Source: Actinomycetota bacterium
GTDB taxonomy: Bacteria > Actinomycetota > Actinomycetes > Mycobacteriales > HKI-0501
NCBI GenBank assembly: GCA_030840805.1
Contig: JAVEDU010000106.1
Coordinates: forward strand, 1 to 64,000
DNA: 64,000 nucleotides
Reading direction: 5' to 3'
Shown here: positions 1 through 9,221 of the stretch, one piece after another
How positions within the stretch are numbered: the first letter of the stretch is position 1
How the letters are laid out: every line of letters begins with the position of its first letter
Position numbers and translations under genes: made by a program
The notes under the pieces: generated by a model
Seen by the model: the letters and a program-made list of their open reading frames with translations, nothing else
The model's database searches: none
What the model was told of the DNA's origin: nothing

Positions 1-2
1 TG

Positions 3-335
3 GGCGCGGTGTGGGCGGAGGTGACCGCCCGTCCTGCCGCCCAGACGTGGTACTTCGATGACGGCTCGCCAGCACTGGCCTGTCAGGGCCGGGGCACGCC
101 GCTCACCGACACCGACCGGGCGATGGAGGGCTCGCCGGACTGCGGGTACCGGTACACGGTGAGTTCCAAGGATCGGCCGCGCGGCCGGTATGCCATCCGC
201 GTGGTGGTGACGTGGCAGGTGAGCTGGGTCGGTTCGGGTGACACGGCCGGGATCCTGGAGCCGATGCAGATGCGGCAGACGATTCCCTACGCGGTCCGGC
301 AGGCCCGCGCGCAACTTATCGACCCCACTCGGTGA
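3..335 (+). CDS. C-terminal part of a secreted PKD-like domain protein (partial)
   Basis: The reading frame is open at the left edge, so only the last 111 or so codons are visible; a GTG at 9 is unlikely to be the true start. The visible part contains 'WYFDDGSPALACQGRG', a Pro/Gly-rich segment, 'PDCGYRYTVSS', and an alternating hydrophobic stretch 'RYAIRVVVTWQVSW'. This pattern of a W..DDG loop, two cysteines and a Y-x-Y strand resembles the PKD-like C-terminal domain of secreted actinobacterial proteins often labelled ATP/GTP-binding protein. The two cysteines could form a disulfide outside the cell. It ends just before the convergent flavoprotein gene. The function is unknown; the family match comes from pattern recognition only. 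Confidence 0.5.
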   Translation, partial: GAVWAEVTARPAAQTWYFDDGSPALACQGRGTPLTDTDRAMEGSPDCGYRYTVSSKDRPRGRYAIRVVVTWQVSWVGSGDTAGILEPMQMRQTIPYAVRQARAQLIDPTR

Positions 336-339
336 ACCG

Positions 340-3042
340 CTACGGGTGAGGCGTCGAACGCGCGGACGGCGGCAGATCGAGGCGCCGCAGGCGCGCAGTG
401 TCGCGCCGGGACGGCCGGCGGTCGAGCCGGCGTTGCAGCACCAGCCGCGCGTGGTCGAGCCGGCCGGCCTGCACCAGTGCGAACAGCAGGGTGTCCTCGA
501 CGATCTCGCGCTGCGCGGCGCTGCCGCCGAGCCGCGACAGCCGGTCCCGCAGGCACCACAGCGTCTCGGCCGCCGCGGCACACCGGCCCTCGACCAGATC
601 GACCAGCGCGTCGGTCAGCGGCTCCACCACCGCCGGAAACAGCGGATCCGGCTGTGACCCCGCGTACGCCCGGAGCCGCGAGAGTCCGGCGGCATCCGCC
701 GCCGCGGTGAGTGCCACCGCCGCGTGCATTGCCACGAACGGTGTTGGAGGGGTCGACAACAGCCGCGGATCGACCGCGGACACCACGTCGAGGATCGGTA
801 CCCGGCCATCCCAGGCCCCCGCGAGATCACATCGCCAGAGCAACGATGCCGAGTCGATCAGCGCGCGCACATCCTGCACCTGCGTGGGCGCGAGCTCCCG
901 GACGTACCGCCGCTGTACCGCTTCGTCCTCACCCAGCGCGAGTTCGTGCAGCGCGGCGTGCCACGAGAAATGTGCCCGGTGGACGACACCTAGTCCACAA
1001 GAGACGATCCAGGCGTCGAGAAAGGCCAGCCCGTGCTCATGCTCCCCGGTCTCGTAGTAGACGTGCGCGCGTGCGTGAACGGCGTGACCCGAGGTGGGCT
1101 CGACGGCGAGTGCCTGTTCGCTCAGGGTCGCCGCCTCGTCCCACCGTTCCTGTTCCTGCCGGACGAACGCGAGCAGGCCGGAGTACCACCAGTCGTCGCC
1201 GTACGTGGGCGCCAGTCCCTCCACGAGAGACCATCCCTGCGAGGGGAGTTCCGTCGCGCCGGCGAACGCGATCGTCGGCACGGCGATGCTCACCGCGAGC
1301 GCATCCTCGGGGTACGCGGCGATATGGCCCAGCAGTGCAGCGCCAGGGTCGTCGCAGTGGATCCGAGCAGTCACGGCCGCCACGAAACTCCGTTCGCGCT
1401 CATCGCCGTGGCGCCGCACGGCACGGCGCGCGGCGGCGAGGGCGGCGCCAACATCGACGTCCGCGCCCCATTCGTGGCCCAGTAGCGCGAGGCCGGCATG
1501 GCCGAGCGCAAATCCGGGATCCAGTGCGGTCGCGTCCCGGAATGCCCCGTCGGCCCCGGCCTGCAGTCGGAGCACCCGTCCGAGGCCCTCGCTGTACGCC
1601 TCCGCTGCGGCCGCATTCGTGCTCAGCGCCAGGCCGTACGGATCGCGCGGTCCTACGACCCGCGTCGGTCGCGGCAGACTCTCCAGGATCCCGGCAGCCA
1701 CAACGGCGGCCTGCGCCCGGATCTCCGGGATCGCCGTCGTTTCCCAGAGCTGTCCGCGTCGGGTCGCGCCGAGGGTCCACACCGCCGGTGACGCGGCCCC
1801 GCCGGCATCCAGGACTCGACCGGCATCGTCGGTGTCGACTCCCCACCCGAGGGCCCCCGGCCTCGCCGTCCCCTCGGTCAGCAACTCCAGGACCAACGGG
1901 TCGGCAGACCCGCGCAGGTCCATCGTCGGCCCGGTGCAGTTCACGACGCTGCCGACACGGAGCGCTGTGCCGTCGGCCAGCGTGACCGTGAGCACATCGC
2001 CGGAATCGATCGCGGCCAGGACCTCGCCGGCCAGGACCGTCAGGAGGCCGTCCTGGCGCAGCGCCGCGATCTGCCTGCCGACATCGGGCGGTAGGCGGTG
2101 TCGCCGGATCTCCCACTGCCGGGCGGAGCCGCGCAGGAAGCCGGCGCGTTCCCGGTCCGAGAGCCGTCCCCACACAGCTGCGGTCAGGGGGCGGAGGCTG
2201 TCGATCGCGGGCCGCCAGTCGCCCAGGGTGGCCTCCGCGGCCCCGATGTGCGCGCACACGGCGGCCCGCAGGTCGGCGAGGCTCAGCGGACCGGACGGCA
2301 ACGCCGGAGGTGGGTACGCCGGGAGAGGCGTGTCCGCGTGTACGGCGGGGAGCAGGCCGTGCCGCGAAACGGCGTGCAAGGTCCGCCCGGGAAGATCGAG
2401 AGTCAGGGCGATGTCCACCATCGTGAGGCCGGTGCCGACGAGCAGCACGGGAGCGACGGGGTCGACTCGCGAGAGTGCCCCCGGAGCCCACGGGTCTGCC
2501 ACGAAGCGTGGTGAGCGGACCAGCGTGTCGGGTGCCCAGGCGGTCCCCGGCGGTGACGCGCCGATCGCCAGGACGGCGGCATCCACAGACCGCGCGCCCG
2601 CCTCTCCCAACCCGAGCCTTACCCGGCGGCCGTGCGGTTGCAGGCCGGTCGCCCGCTCGTACCGGCGTTCGAGGCGGACGCGCCCCCGGCTCCGGCCGAC
2701 CGCCTCGTCGAGCGCGGCTGCGAGGTACGTGCCGTAGTCGGCGCGGGGTGCGAAGTCCCCAGGTCGTGCTCCGGGGTCCCGCTCCGCCCGGCGCCAGCGG
2801 AGGAAATGCTCGGGATCGTCCGGCCAGGCGGACATGCCGGCGGTGGGCACGTTCAGCCGGTGACGCGGGTCCCTGGTGGAGTACGCGGTACCGCGGCCCG
2901 TCGAGGGCCGCGGGTCGATGAGCAGCACGTCGAGGTCACGGCGCGACGCGGTGGCCGCCACCGCGAGGTGCGCGGCGGTCAGGCAGCCGGCCGCGCCGGC
3001 CCCGACGATCCCCACGATCGGACAGAAACGGGCGGTTCTCAT
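340..3042 (-). CDS. FAD/NAD(P)-binding protein fused to a TTC38-like TPR domain
   Basis: Predicted 900-residue protein. The N-terminal half (about 1-465) is a FAD/NAD(P)-binding domain of the PF13454 type. It has a nucleotide-binding GAGAAG at 14-19, a 'DPRPSTGRGTAYST' segment (typical of the HI0933/YdhS-like group) and a second dinucleotide fold around 'LLVGTGLTMVD'. The C-terminal half (about 470-880) resembles tetratricopeptide-repeat protein 38 homologues: 'DPYGLALSTNAAAAEAY', 'LALLGHEWGAD', 'ERSFVAAVTARI', 'HARAHVYYETGEHEHGLAFLDAW'. Such halves are normally separate genes, so this is a fusion. The Met at 3042 starts directly before the Rossmann fold; the frame continues upstream to 3108, but that extension is Arg-rich and looks non-native. 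Substrate unknown. An oxidoreductase on an acyl or amino-acid derived group is possible, with TPRs giving a partner surface. Confidence 0.75.
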   Translation of the reverse strand: MRTARFCPIVGIVGAGAAGCLTAAHLAVAATASRRDLDVLLIDPRPSTGRGTAYSTRDPRHRLNVPTAGMSAWPDDPEHFLRWRRAERDPGARPGDFAPRADYGTYLAAALDEAVGRSRGRVRLERRYERATGLQPHGRRVRLGLGEAGARSVDAAVLAIGASPPGTAWAPDTLVRSPRFVADPWAPGALSRVDPVAPVLLVGTGLTMVDIALTLDLPGRTLHAVSRHGLLPAVHADTPLPAYPPPALPSGPLSLADLRAAVCAHIGAAEATLGDWRPAIDSLRPLTAAVWGRLSDRERAGFLRGSARQWEIRRHRLPPDVGRQIAALRQDGLLTVLAGEVLAAIDSGDVLTVTLADGTALRVGSVVNCTGPTMDLRGSADPLVLELLTEGTARPGALGWGVDTDDAGRVLDAGGAASPAVWTLGATRRGQLWETTAIPEIRAQAAVVAAGILESLPRPTRVVGPRDPYGLALSTNAAAAEAYSEGLGRVLRLQAGADGAFRDATALDPGFALGHAGLALLGHEWGADVDVGAALAAARRAVRRHGDERERSFVAAVTARIHCDDPGAALLGHIAAYPEDALAVSIAVPTIAFAGATELPSQGWSLVEGLAPTYGDDWWYSGLLAFVRQEQERWDEAATLSEQALAVEPTSGHAVHARAHVYYETGEHEHGLAFLDAWIVSCGLGVVHRAHFSWHAALHELALGEDEAVQRRYVRELAPTQVQDVRALIDSASLLWRCDLAGAWDGRVPILDVVSAVDPRLLSTPPTPFVAMHAAVALTAAADAAGLSRLRAYAGSQPDPLFPAVVEPLTDALVDLVEGRCAAAAETLWCLRDRLSRLGGSAAQREIVEDTLLFALVQAGRLDHARLVLQRRLDRRPSRRDTARLRRLDLPPSARSTPHP

Positions 3043-3112
3043 GCCGCGACCGTATCCCCACTGAATCGCTAGGAAAAGCCGTCGTCGGATCGGGCTGCGG
3101 CGGCTCACGCCG

Positions 3113-3571
3113 GTGGACCGCCGCTACGGTTGCGGGGTGGCCCACCCTGACCGACCGGCCGCACGTCCCGGTGCGTCCTCCGCCAGTGTGCGCGCCCGTA
3201 TGCAGCGACAGCGCCGGCGTGACACGAAACCAGAAGTGCAGATACGGCGACTGCTCCACGCGGCTGGTGTCCGCTTCCGAGTTCACGCTGTCCTGGAGCC
3301 CGATCTCCGGACGCGCGGGGACATCGTGTGGCGGGGACGGAAGATCGTTGTCTTCGTGGACGGGTGTTTCTGGCACAGCTGCCCGGAACATGCCACGCAT
3401 CCGAAGGCGAACGCGGACTGGTGGCGCGCGAAGCTCGCCGGGAACGTCGTCCGAGACCGTCGGACGGATGCGGAGCTCACTGCCCGCGGATGGCGCGTTC
3501 TGCGGTACTGGGAGCACGAACAACCCGACGCCGTGGCCCGGGATGTTGTTCGTGCGCTGACCGTCGAGTAG
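3113..3571 (+). CDS. vsr: Very short patch repair (Vsr) mismatch endonuclease
   Basis: Vsr nicks next to T:G mismatches formed when 5-methylcytosine deaminates, protecting DNA that carries a cytosine-5 methyltransferase. The protein (152 aa, or about 144 aa from the GTG at 3137) shows the family landmarks: 'RMQRQRRRDTKPE' at the N-terminus, 'RGDIVWRGRKIVVFVDGCFWHSCPEH' (given here only as landmarks: catalytic Asp in GDIV, His in CFWH, zinc-ligand Cys/His in SCPEH), the 'NADWW' segment, and 'GWRVLRYWEHE' near the end. Length is normal for the family. A compatible cytosine-5 methyltransferase lies about 6 kb downstream on the other strand, separated by metabolic genes and a decayed transposon, so the two were probably once closer. 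The next gene is an OGG-fold protein in the same direction. Confidence 0.9.
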   Translation: MDRRYGCGVAHPDRPAARPGASSASVRARMQRQRRRDTKPEVQIRRLLHAAGVRFRVHAVLEPDLRTRGDIVWRGRKIVVFVDGCFWHSCPEHATHPKANADWWRAKLAGNVVRDRRTDAELTARGWRVLRYWEHEQPDAVARDVVRALTVE

Positions 3572-3721
3572 GCCCGCACAAGGGCCTGACAATTTCCGGT
3601 GTCGTTCACACCCCTCGCGCTTCTCCACAGATCCGGGGCGACGCCCGCCACGCCCGTCTGTCCCCACGGACCCTCGCTCTCGGACGCGCCGCCACGGCGC
3701 GCAGGCGGCGAGGAGGACGTC

Positions 3722-4453
3722 ATGACGGGGGAACACCGAGCACCGATCCCGGCCGAGTTGCGGTACCGCGCGATGCGCATGGGCAGACCGCCGGAGCAGA
3801 AGACCCGCTATCGGCCGGCTACGTGGGAGCGCGCGTTGGAGCGATCTCCCGTCGCCGGCGCGTTGCTCTGGACGCCCGGCCTCACCGAGCCGGTAGCGGC
3901 CCGTCCGGCGGACCGCACCGTGACTCGGCACGCGCTGCAGGCGCACCTGGCCGCCGTCGACCTGGCCGACTGGCAGACGATGCTGGCGTCCTTCGTCCTT
4001 GTCGCCGTATGGGGCTCGGGCACCACAAACTCCCGAAGCCTCCGGTACATCCCCATCGCGCTCGCCGACCCGCTGCGAGCCGCCCATCAGCTCACGACCG
4101 CCGTCGAGACGATGCGTCGAGATGATCTCGTCGGGGCGTACCGGCAGTTCCAGCTTCCCGGCATCGGGCAGTCGTATCTGACCCGGTGGCTCGCGCTCGC
4201 CGGGCGTCGCGGGTCTCGGGCCTGGCAGCCGCTGATCCTCGATGCCCGCGTGAACACCGGGCTCACCGCGTTGGGGGTGCCCGTCGCCCGTCTGATGGCC
4301 GGGCGACGGTCCCGAGCCCAGCGCTACGCCGCCTACGTCGACACGCTGCACCGCTGGGCCGACGACGTACGCCAGGACAATCCCGCGTGTCAGCCCGAGA
4401 CGCTGGAGTGGCTGCTGTCCCGGTACGGCCGCGAAAGCCGGCCGACGTCGTGA
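3722..4453 (+). CDS. 8-oxoguanine DNA glycosylase OGG-fold protein
   Basis: Predicted 243-residue protein. The ATG at 3722 is preceded by a strong GAGGAGG ribosome site about 5 bases upstream, which fixes the start against the longer open frame from 3599. The segment 'YRQFQLPGIGQSYLTRWLALAG' region (about residues 140-160) reads as a helix-hairpin-helix ('LPGIGQSYLTRW'), followed by 'LILDARVNTGL', where the Asp would be the catalytic aspartate of the OGG/HhH glycosylase fold. The N-terminal half ('LADWQTMLASFVLVAVWGSGTTNSRS') matches no motif I can name. The family is seen in bacterial mobile and defence neighbourhoods. Placement 150 bp behind vsr suggests a joint role in repairing modified or damaged bases. 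Whether it has glycosylase or lyase activity is not shown. Confidence 0.65.
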   Translation: MTGEHRAPIPAELRYRAMRMGRPPEQKTRYRPATWERALERSPVAGALLWTPGLTEPVAARPADRTVTRHALQAHLAAVDLADWQTMLASFVLVAVWGSGTTNSRSLRYIPIALADPLRAAHQLTTAVETMRRDDLVGAYRQFQLPGIGQSYLTRWLALAGRRGSRAWQPLILDARVNTGLTALGVPVARLMAGRRSRAQRYAAYVDTLHRWADDVRQDNPACQPETLEWLLSRYGRESRPTS

Positions 4454-5434
4454 TCAGCGGTGGACGGACGACATGTCGGGGTACCGCTCGCCGGCCGTGG
4501 ACCCCACCGGCGCCGCCTCGTCGATTCGAGCGAGGTCCTCCGGAGTCAGCGTGATGTCGGCGGCGGCCGCGTTCTCCTCCAGGTACTTCACTCGCTTGGT
4601 GCCCGGGATCGGGACGATGTCGTCGCCCTGGTGGAGCACCCAGGCGAGCGCGAGCTGGCTCGGCGTCACGCCCTTCTCCTCGGCGATCTGCCGAACGCGG
4701 TCGACGAGCTCCAGGTTCTTGGCGAAGTTCTCCCCCTGGAAGCGCGGGTTGCGACGACGGAAGTCGTTCTCCGCGAGGTCGTCGATGCTGCGGATCTCAC
4801 CGGAGAGGAAACCGCGCCCGAGCGGGGAGTACGCGACGAACCCGATGCCCAGCTCGCGGACGGTGTCGAAGACCCCGTCCTCCTCGGGGTCGCGGGTCCA
4901 CAGCGAGTACTCGGTCTGCACGGCGGTCACGGGGTGCACACCGTGGGCGCGGCGGATCGTGGCGGGGGCCGCCTCGGAGATGCCGAGATGGCGGACCTTG
5001 CCGGCGTCGACGAGTTCCTTCATGGCGCCCCAGGTGTCCTCGACCGGCGTATTGGGGTCGACGCGGTGCTGGTAGTACAGGTCGATGGTGTCCACGCCGA
5101 GGCGCTGAAGGGAGGCGTCGCAGGCGGCCCGGACGTACTCCGGCCGGCCGTTGACGCGGACGTAGGTCCCGTCCTCCAGGCGTTCGTTGCCGAACTTGGT
5201 CGCGAGCACCACCTCGTCGCGCCGGCCCTTGATCGCGCGGCCGACGAGGACCTCGTTCGTGAAGGGGCCGTACATGTCCGCGGTGTCCAGGAAGTCGACA
5301 CCGAGGTCGAGAGCGCGGTGGATGGTGGCGATCGCCTCGTTCTCGTCGCCGGTGCCGTAGAACTCGCTCATCCCCATGCAACCGAGGCCGAGCTTCGAGA
5401 CGGTGAGGGTGCCACCGAGCGTGCGCTGGTCCAT
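4454..5434 (-). CDS. Aldo/keto reductase
   Basis: Cytosolic NADPH-dependent aldehyde/ketone reductase, 326 aa, the normal length for the AKR13-like group. The catalytic tetrad is complete: Asp50 and Tyr55 in 'DTADMYGP', Lys80 in 'ATKFG', His123 in 'YYQHR'. The cofactor-binding end is seen as '[16 protein letters not shown]'. The start ATG at 5434 has the clean N-terminus 'MDQRTLGG'. The gene converges on the OGG-fold gene, with stop codons directly abutting at 4453/4454 and no room for a separate terminator. It stands alone; the YihY gene next to it on the same strand is 165 bp away. The substrate cannot be predicted. Confidence 0.93.
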   Translation of the reverse strand: MDQRTLGGTLTVSKLGLGCMGMSEFYGTGDENEAIATIHRALDLGVDFLDTADMYGPFTNEVLVGRAIKGRRDEVVLATKFGNERLEDGTYVRVNGRPEYVRAACDASLQRLGVDTIDLYYQHRVDPNTPVEDTWGAMKELVDAGKVRHLGISEAAPATIRRAHGVHPVTAVQTEYSLWTRDPEEDGVFDTVRELGIGFVAYSPLGRGFLSGEIRSIDDLAENDFRRRNPRFQGENFAKNLELVDRVRQIAEEKGVTPSQLALAWVLHQGDDIVPIPGTKRVKYLEENAAAADITLTPEDLARIDEAAPVGSTAGERYPDMSSVHR

Positions 5435-5599
5435 TTGGTCCTCCGAGTGGTCGATGGAGTGGTCGGTGTGCGGCCCACCCGGGGGTGGGCGCGGTCGGTC
5501 AGGCCCGCGTGGGCCGAAGCCCGCGCGACACCGACTCGGTGCGACATCGCGCCGTCGCCGCCCCGCCGAGGGACCTCGGGGGACGGCGACGGTCGGGTC

Positions 5600-6616
5600 T
5601 CAGCGGCGGTGGCCCGTCCCGCGCTTCTGGTCGCTGGGGTCGCGCAGGTCCACGGTCTCGCGGGTGGGTTCCGCGAGCTTTGCCTCGCGGTCGTCCTCGT
5701 CTGGCCCACGGACGATGTCACGGTCGACCCCCTCGGGCTCCGAGGCGGCGTCGCCCTTCATGCCGCGTTCGGCCTCGGCGTTGATGAGGGCTCCGAGCAG
5801 GACGACGTACGAGGAGAGGTACAGCCACAGCATGAAGATCACGACGCCGGCGAGCGCGCCGTAGGTGTTCGCGTAGCTGGAGAAGTTCTGGACGTAGAAC
5901 GCAAAGGCCACCGTGCCGACCGTCCACAGCAGCGCAGCGATGATCGCGCCGGGCGACGCCCACCGTAGACCGGCGGGCCGGTTCGCAGGCGCCAGCCGGT
6001 ACACCGCCGTCAGAACCGTGACCACGAGGAGGAAGAGCACCAGCCCCTCACCGACCAGCGCCACGACCTTCAGCGGTCCGCTGGATATGAAGCGATCCAC
6101 CACGACCGGCACCACGCCCACCGCGGCGATCACGATGACGGCGAACAGAATCCCCGCCAGCGTCAGCGCGAGGGCGGTGCCGCGCAGCTTGAGGAAGCCG
6201 CGGGTCTCCTTCTGTTCGTACGCCGTGGTGACGGCCTGCATCAGGTTCTGCGTGCCGCTCGACGCGGACCAGAGCAGCACGACGATCGAGAACACCAGTC
6301 CGAACCCGGACTGCTGCTTGCTGGACGCGATCTCGGTCAGTTGGTCGACGATCTGCTTCCGGGCATCCGCGGACACGGAGCCGAGCGCATTGCCGACCTG
6401 CTGTGCGACCTGACCGGGGTCGGCGACGAGCCCGTAGATCGCGATGAGCGCGAGCATGGCCGGGAAGATCGACAGCATCGCCCAGAACGCCACCCCGCTG
6501 GCGAGGAGCGGGATGTTGAGTTCCTTGAGGCGTGGTCCGACCCGCTTCAGGGCGGTGAACCAGCCGCGGGCGGGCAGTTCGGTGGGAGCCTCGCGAGGCT
6601 CTTGAGTCGTCGTCAC
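5600..6616 (-). CDS. YihY/virulence factor BrkB family membrane protein
   Basis: Integral membrane protein of 338 aa with six predicted helices, the usual architecture of the YihY (UPF0761) family. Landmarks are 'GVAFWAMLSIFPAMLALIAIYG' in the first helix region (short stretch 'FWAMLSIFPAML'), 'WSASSGTQNLMQAV', 'YRLAPANRPAGLRWASPGAI' and 'SSYANTYGALAGVVIFMLWLY'. The charged C-terminal tail (from about 295) is rich in Asp, Glu and Arg and likely cytoplasmic. The GTG at 6616 is chosen because the conserved region starts about 30 residues later; the open frame to 7144 overlaps the next gene and reads as noise. The function of this family is unresolved. It sits between two metabolic genes without an obvious operon. 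Confidence 0.9.
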   Translation of the reverse strand: MTTTQEPREAPTELPARGWFTALKRVGPRLKELNIPLLASGVAFWAMLSIFPAMLALIAIYGLVADPGQVAQQVGNALGSVSADARKQIVDQLTEIASSKQQSGFGLVFSIVVLLWSASSGTQNLMQAVTTAYEQKETRGFLKLRGTALALTLAGILFAVIVIAAVGVVPVVVDRFISSGPLKVVALVGEGLVLFLLVVTVLTAVYRLAPANRPAGLRWASPGAIIAALLWTVGTVAFAFYVQNFSSYANTYGALAGVVIFMLWLYLSSYVVLLGALINAEAERGMKGDAASEPEGVDRDIVRGPDEDDREAKLAEPTRETVDLRDPSDQKRGTGHRR

Positions 6617-6660
6617 GGGGATTCCATGCCCAGTGCGCGCACGATCTACACCTGTCACCG

Positions 6661-7731
6661 TTAGGCCGCAGGGTCGGCCGCGAGGAGGTCGCGGATCTCC
6701 ACCGCGGCGGCGCGGCCGGCCCGGGTGGCCCCGATGGTGCTCGCCGACGGCCCATAGCCCACCAGGTGCACCCGGGGGTCCCGGACGGCGCGGGTGCCGT
6801 CCATGAGGATGCCGCCGCGCGACTCCCGGAGGCGCAGCGGCGCGAGGTGATCGATCACCGGCCGGAATCCCGTGCACCAGAGGATCACGTCGGCCTCCTG
6901 GTAGCCGCCGTCGTTCCACGCCACGCCGGTGGGCGTGATCCGGTGAAACATCGGCTGCCGGGTCAGTACGCCGCGCGCCTGCGCCTCGCGGATCGCCGGC
7001 GTGACCAGCAGACCGGTCACGCTGACGACGCTCGACGGCGGCCGGCCCGCGCGGACCGCCTCTTCGACCAGGGCCACCGCCGCGCGGCCGATCTCGGGGG
7101 TGAACTCGCCCTCCCGCCAGACGGGCGGCCGCCGGGTCACCCACGTGGTCGTGGTCACCTCGGCGATCTCCATGAGGAGCTGGACGGCGGACAAACCGCC
7201 GCCGACCACGACCACATGCTTCCCGCGGAACGCCTCGGCGCTGGCGTAGTCCGCCGTGTGCAGCTGGCGTCCCAGGAAGGTCTCACGGCCGGGGTACGCG
7301 GGCCAGAACGGCCGGTCCCAGGTGCCCGTGGCGTTGATGACGGCACGCGCCGACCACGTGCCCGCGGTCGTCTCCACCCGCAGGCGTTGTCCGTCGTCTC
7401 GAACGGAGCTCACGACCACGGGACGGTGTACCGGCAGGCCGAACTCGTGTTCGTACGCGGCGAAGTAGTCCGTGACGACATCGGATGCGGGGGTGGTCTG
7501 ATCGACCCGCGGCATCGGAAGGCCGGGAAGGTCGTGCACGTGGTTCGTCTTGCCGAGGCGCAGCGAGGGCCAGCGGTGCCGCCATGCACCGCCGGGCTGC
7601 GCGCCGCGGTCGAACATCACGAAGTCGAGTCCGAACTTGCGCAGAAAGTACGCACTCGACAGCCCGGCCTGGCCGGCGCCCAGCACGGCGACGTCGACAT
7701 CCCCGTTGGTGGTCACGTCAATCACAACCAC
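6661..7731 (-). CDS. FAD-dependent NAD(P)-binding monooxygenase-like oxidoreductase
   Basis: Flavoprotein of 356 aa resembling flavin-containing monooxygenases and the CzcO group. It has an N-terminal FAD-binding 'LGAGQAGLSSAYFL' (about 16-29), the second half of the FAD site in 'MFDRGAQPGGAW', an NADPH-binding 'VVVGGGLSAVQLL' (about 175-187) and the late ATG-type motif 'WCTGFRP'. The 'NATGTWDRPFWPAYPG' segment is typical for this group. These enzymes use NADPH and oxygen to oxidise nucleophilic N or S atoms or ketones; the substrate here is unknown. Start at 7731 gives 'MVVIDVTTNGDVDVAVLG'. The next gene upstream (ankyrin protein) is divergent, with only 40 bp between them. Confidence 0.88.
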   Translation of the reverse strand: MVVIDVTTNGDVDVAVLGAGQAGLSSAYFLRKFGLDFVMFDRGAQPGGAWRHRWPSLRLGKTNHVHDLPGLPMPRVDQTTPASDVVTDYFAAYEHEFGLPVHRPVVVSSVRDDGQRLRVETTAGTWSARAVINATGTWDRPFWPAYPGRETFLGRQLHTADYASAEAFRGKHVVVVGGGLSAVQLLMEIAEVTTTTWVTRRPPVWREGEFTPEIGRAAVALVEEAVRAGRPPSSVVSVTGLLVTPAIREAQARGVLTRQPMFHRITPTGVAWNDGGYQEADVILWCTGFRPVIDHLAPLRLRESRGGILMDGTRAVRDPRVHLVGYGPSASTIGATRAGRAAAVEIRDLLAADPAA

Positions 7732-7771
7732 GGCGGGCGCGGTCGGCTTCCCGGTTGCCTAGGCTGGGCGC

Positions 7772-8173
7772 ATGGCTGAGGAGCTCGACGAGGAAGTGCT
7801 GGCGTTCGCCCGGCAGGTGTTCGAACTGGCGCGTTCCGGCGAGGCGACGCACCTCGCCGAGTACCTGGACGCCGGCGTGCCCGCGAACATGACGAACGAG
7901 AAGGGCGACACGCTGCTGATCCTGGCGGCGTATCACAACCATCCCGAGACGGTCCGGGTGCTGATCGAGCGGGGCGCCGACCACTCGCGGGCCAATGACC
8001 GGGGGCAGACCGCACTCGCGGCGGCCGTGTTCCGCCAGAACGCCGAGACGGTGAACATCCTGCTCGCGGGCGGCGCGGATCCGAACGCGGGCGGCCCGTC
8101 GGCGCTGGAGATGGCGAAGTTCTTCAACCTGCCGGAGATGCAGGCCCTTCTAGAGGCGGCTCCGAAGGGCTGA
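7772..8173 (+). CDS. Ankyrin-repeat protein
   Basis: Small soluble protein of 133 aa. An N-terminal helix ('EEVLAFARQVFELARSGEATHLAEYLDAGVP', broken into standard ankyrin pieces) leads into about three ankyrin repeats: 'NEKGDTLLILAAYHNHPETVRVLIERGAD', 'NDRGQTALAAAVFRQNAETVNILLAGGAD' and a short C-terminal cap 'GPSALEMAKFFNLPEMQALLEAAP' (only their typical TLLxLAA/VxxLLxxGAD features are used as evidence). Such proteins act by binding a partner; none is obvious here. It begins 40 bp from the divergent flavoprotein gene, so both probably share a short promoter region. A decayed IS630 element begins about 60 bp behind its stop. Confidence 0.9.
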   Translation: MAEELDEEVLAFARQVFELARSGEATHLAEYLDAGVPANMTNEKGDTLLILAAYHNHPETVRVLIERGADHSRANDRGQTALAAAVFRQNAETVNILLAGGADPNAGGPSALEMAKFFNLPEMQALLEAAPKG

Positions 8174-8239
8174 GGCACTCCAGCCGGAAGAGGTGACGGC
8201 TTCAGGCGGATGCGAGTCCGACCATACGAGTCACGTGGC

Positions 8240-9195
8240 GTGATGCCGCGTTCCACGGGTTGCCCCCGGTGCTCCCGGGTGGCGGTGTCGCGGCCGACGG
8301 TGATCGGCTGGCGGGCCCGGTACGAGCGCAGCGGGATCGGCGGGTTGACCGACGAGCCGCGCCCGGCCGGCCGCGGGAGGTCGACCACGAGCGGATCATC
8401 GCCGAGACGCTCAGGCCGCCGCCGGAGAAGCTCGGGTGACGCACTGGTCCTCCCGGCTGCCGGGCGGCCGGCTGAAGGTCAGCAACGCCACCGTCGCCCG
8501 GGCCTGGCGGGAGTACGGGGTGCAGCCGTGGCGGGCCGAGACGTTCAAGTTCTCCACCGACCCGGAGCTGGTCGCCAAGGTCACCGACGTCGTCGGCCTG
8601 TACCTCGCCCCGCCGCAGGACGTGGTCGTGCTCTGTGTGGACGAGAAGTCCCAGATCCAGGCCCTGGACCGGACCGCCCCGATGCTGCCGCTGCAACCGG
8701 GTCTGCCGGCGCGGCGCACCCACGACTACGTTCGGCACGGCACCACCACCACCACCCTGTTCGCCGCGTTGGAGATCGCGACCGGGAAGGTCACCGCGAT
8801 CTGTCAGCCGCGGCACCGGCACCAGGAGTTCCTGCGGTTCCTGCGCCAGGTCGCCCGCGCCTACCCCGAGGCGGACCTGCACCTGGTGATGGACAACTAC
8901 GCCGCGCACAAGCACCCCGCGGTCCGGGCCTGGCTGGCGGCCCATCCCCGGATCACAGTGCACTTCACCCCGACCTCGGCGTCCTGGATGAACCTGGTCG
9001 AGGTCTGGTTCGCCGGTCGTCGAACGCCAGGCCATCCACCGCGGCAGCTACCGCAGCGTCCGCGACCTCACTACCAGGATCCGGGCCTTCATCGACGGCT
9101 GGAACGACCGCCGCCACCCCTTCACCTGGACCAAGACCGCCGACCAGATCCTTGCCAAAGCCCACCGTCAAAAGACTTCAAACACGGACCACTAG
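8240..9195 (+). pseudogene. IS630-family transposase, broken by three frameshifts
   Basis: Pieces of one transposase lie in successive frames. A helix-turn-helix 'VSRPTVIGWRARYERSGI' is in frame 2 (to about 8370), then 'DHERIIAETLRPPPEKLG' in frame 1 (to about 8433). The main catalytic part then runs in frame 3 from 8436, starting 'THWSSRLPGG'. The last part, 'VERQAIHRGSYRSVRDLTTR', is in frame 1 from about 9019 to the TAG at 9195. The DDE triad is visible: Asp in 'CVDEKSQ', Asp in 'VMDNYAAHKH', Glu in 'NLVEVWF'. The shifts sit near 8370, 8434 (one base missing before GTGACG) and 9013. No functional product is expected. I did not find convincing terminal inverted repeats. Its presence marks this stretch as a site of past insertion. 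Confidence 0.85.
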
Positions 9196-9221
9196 ACGCG
9201 TACGGTGCGAACTCCCGACCT

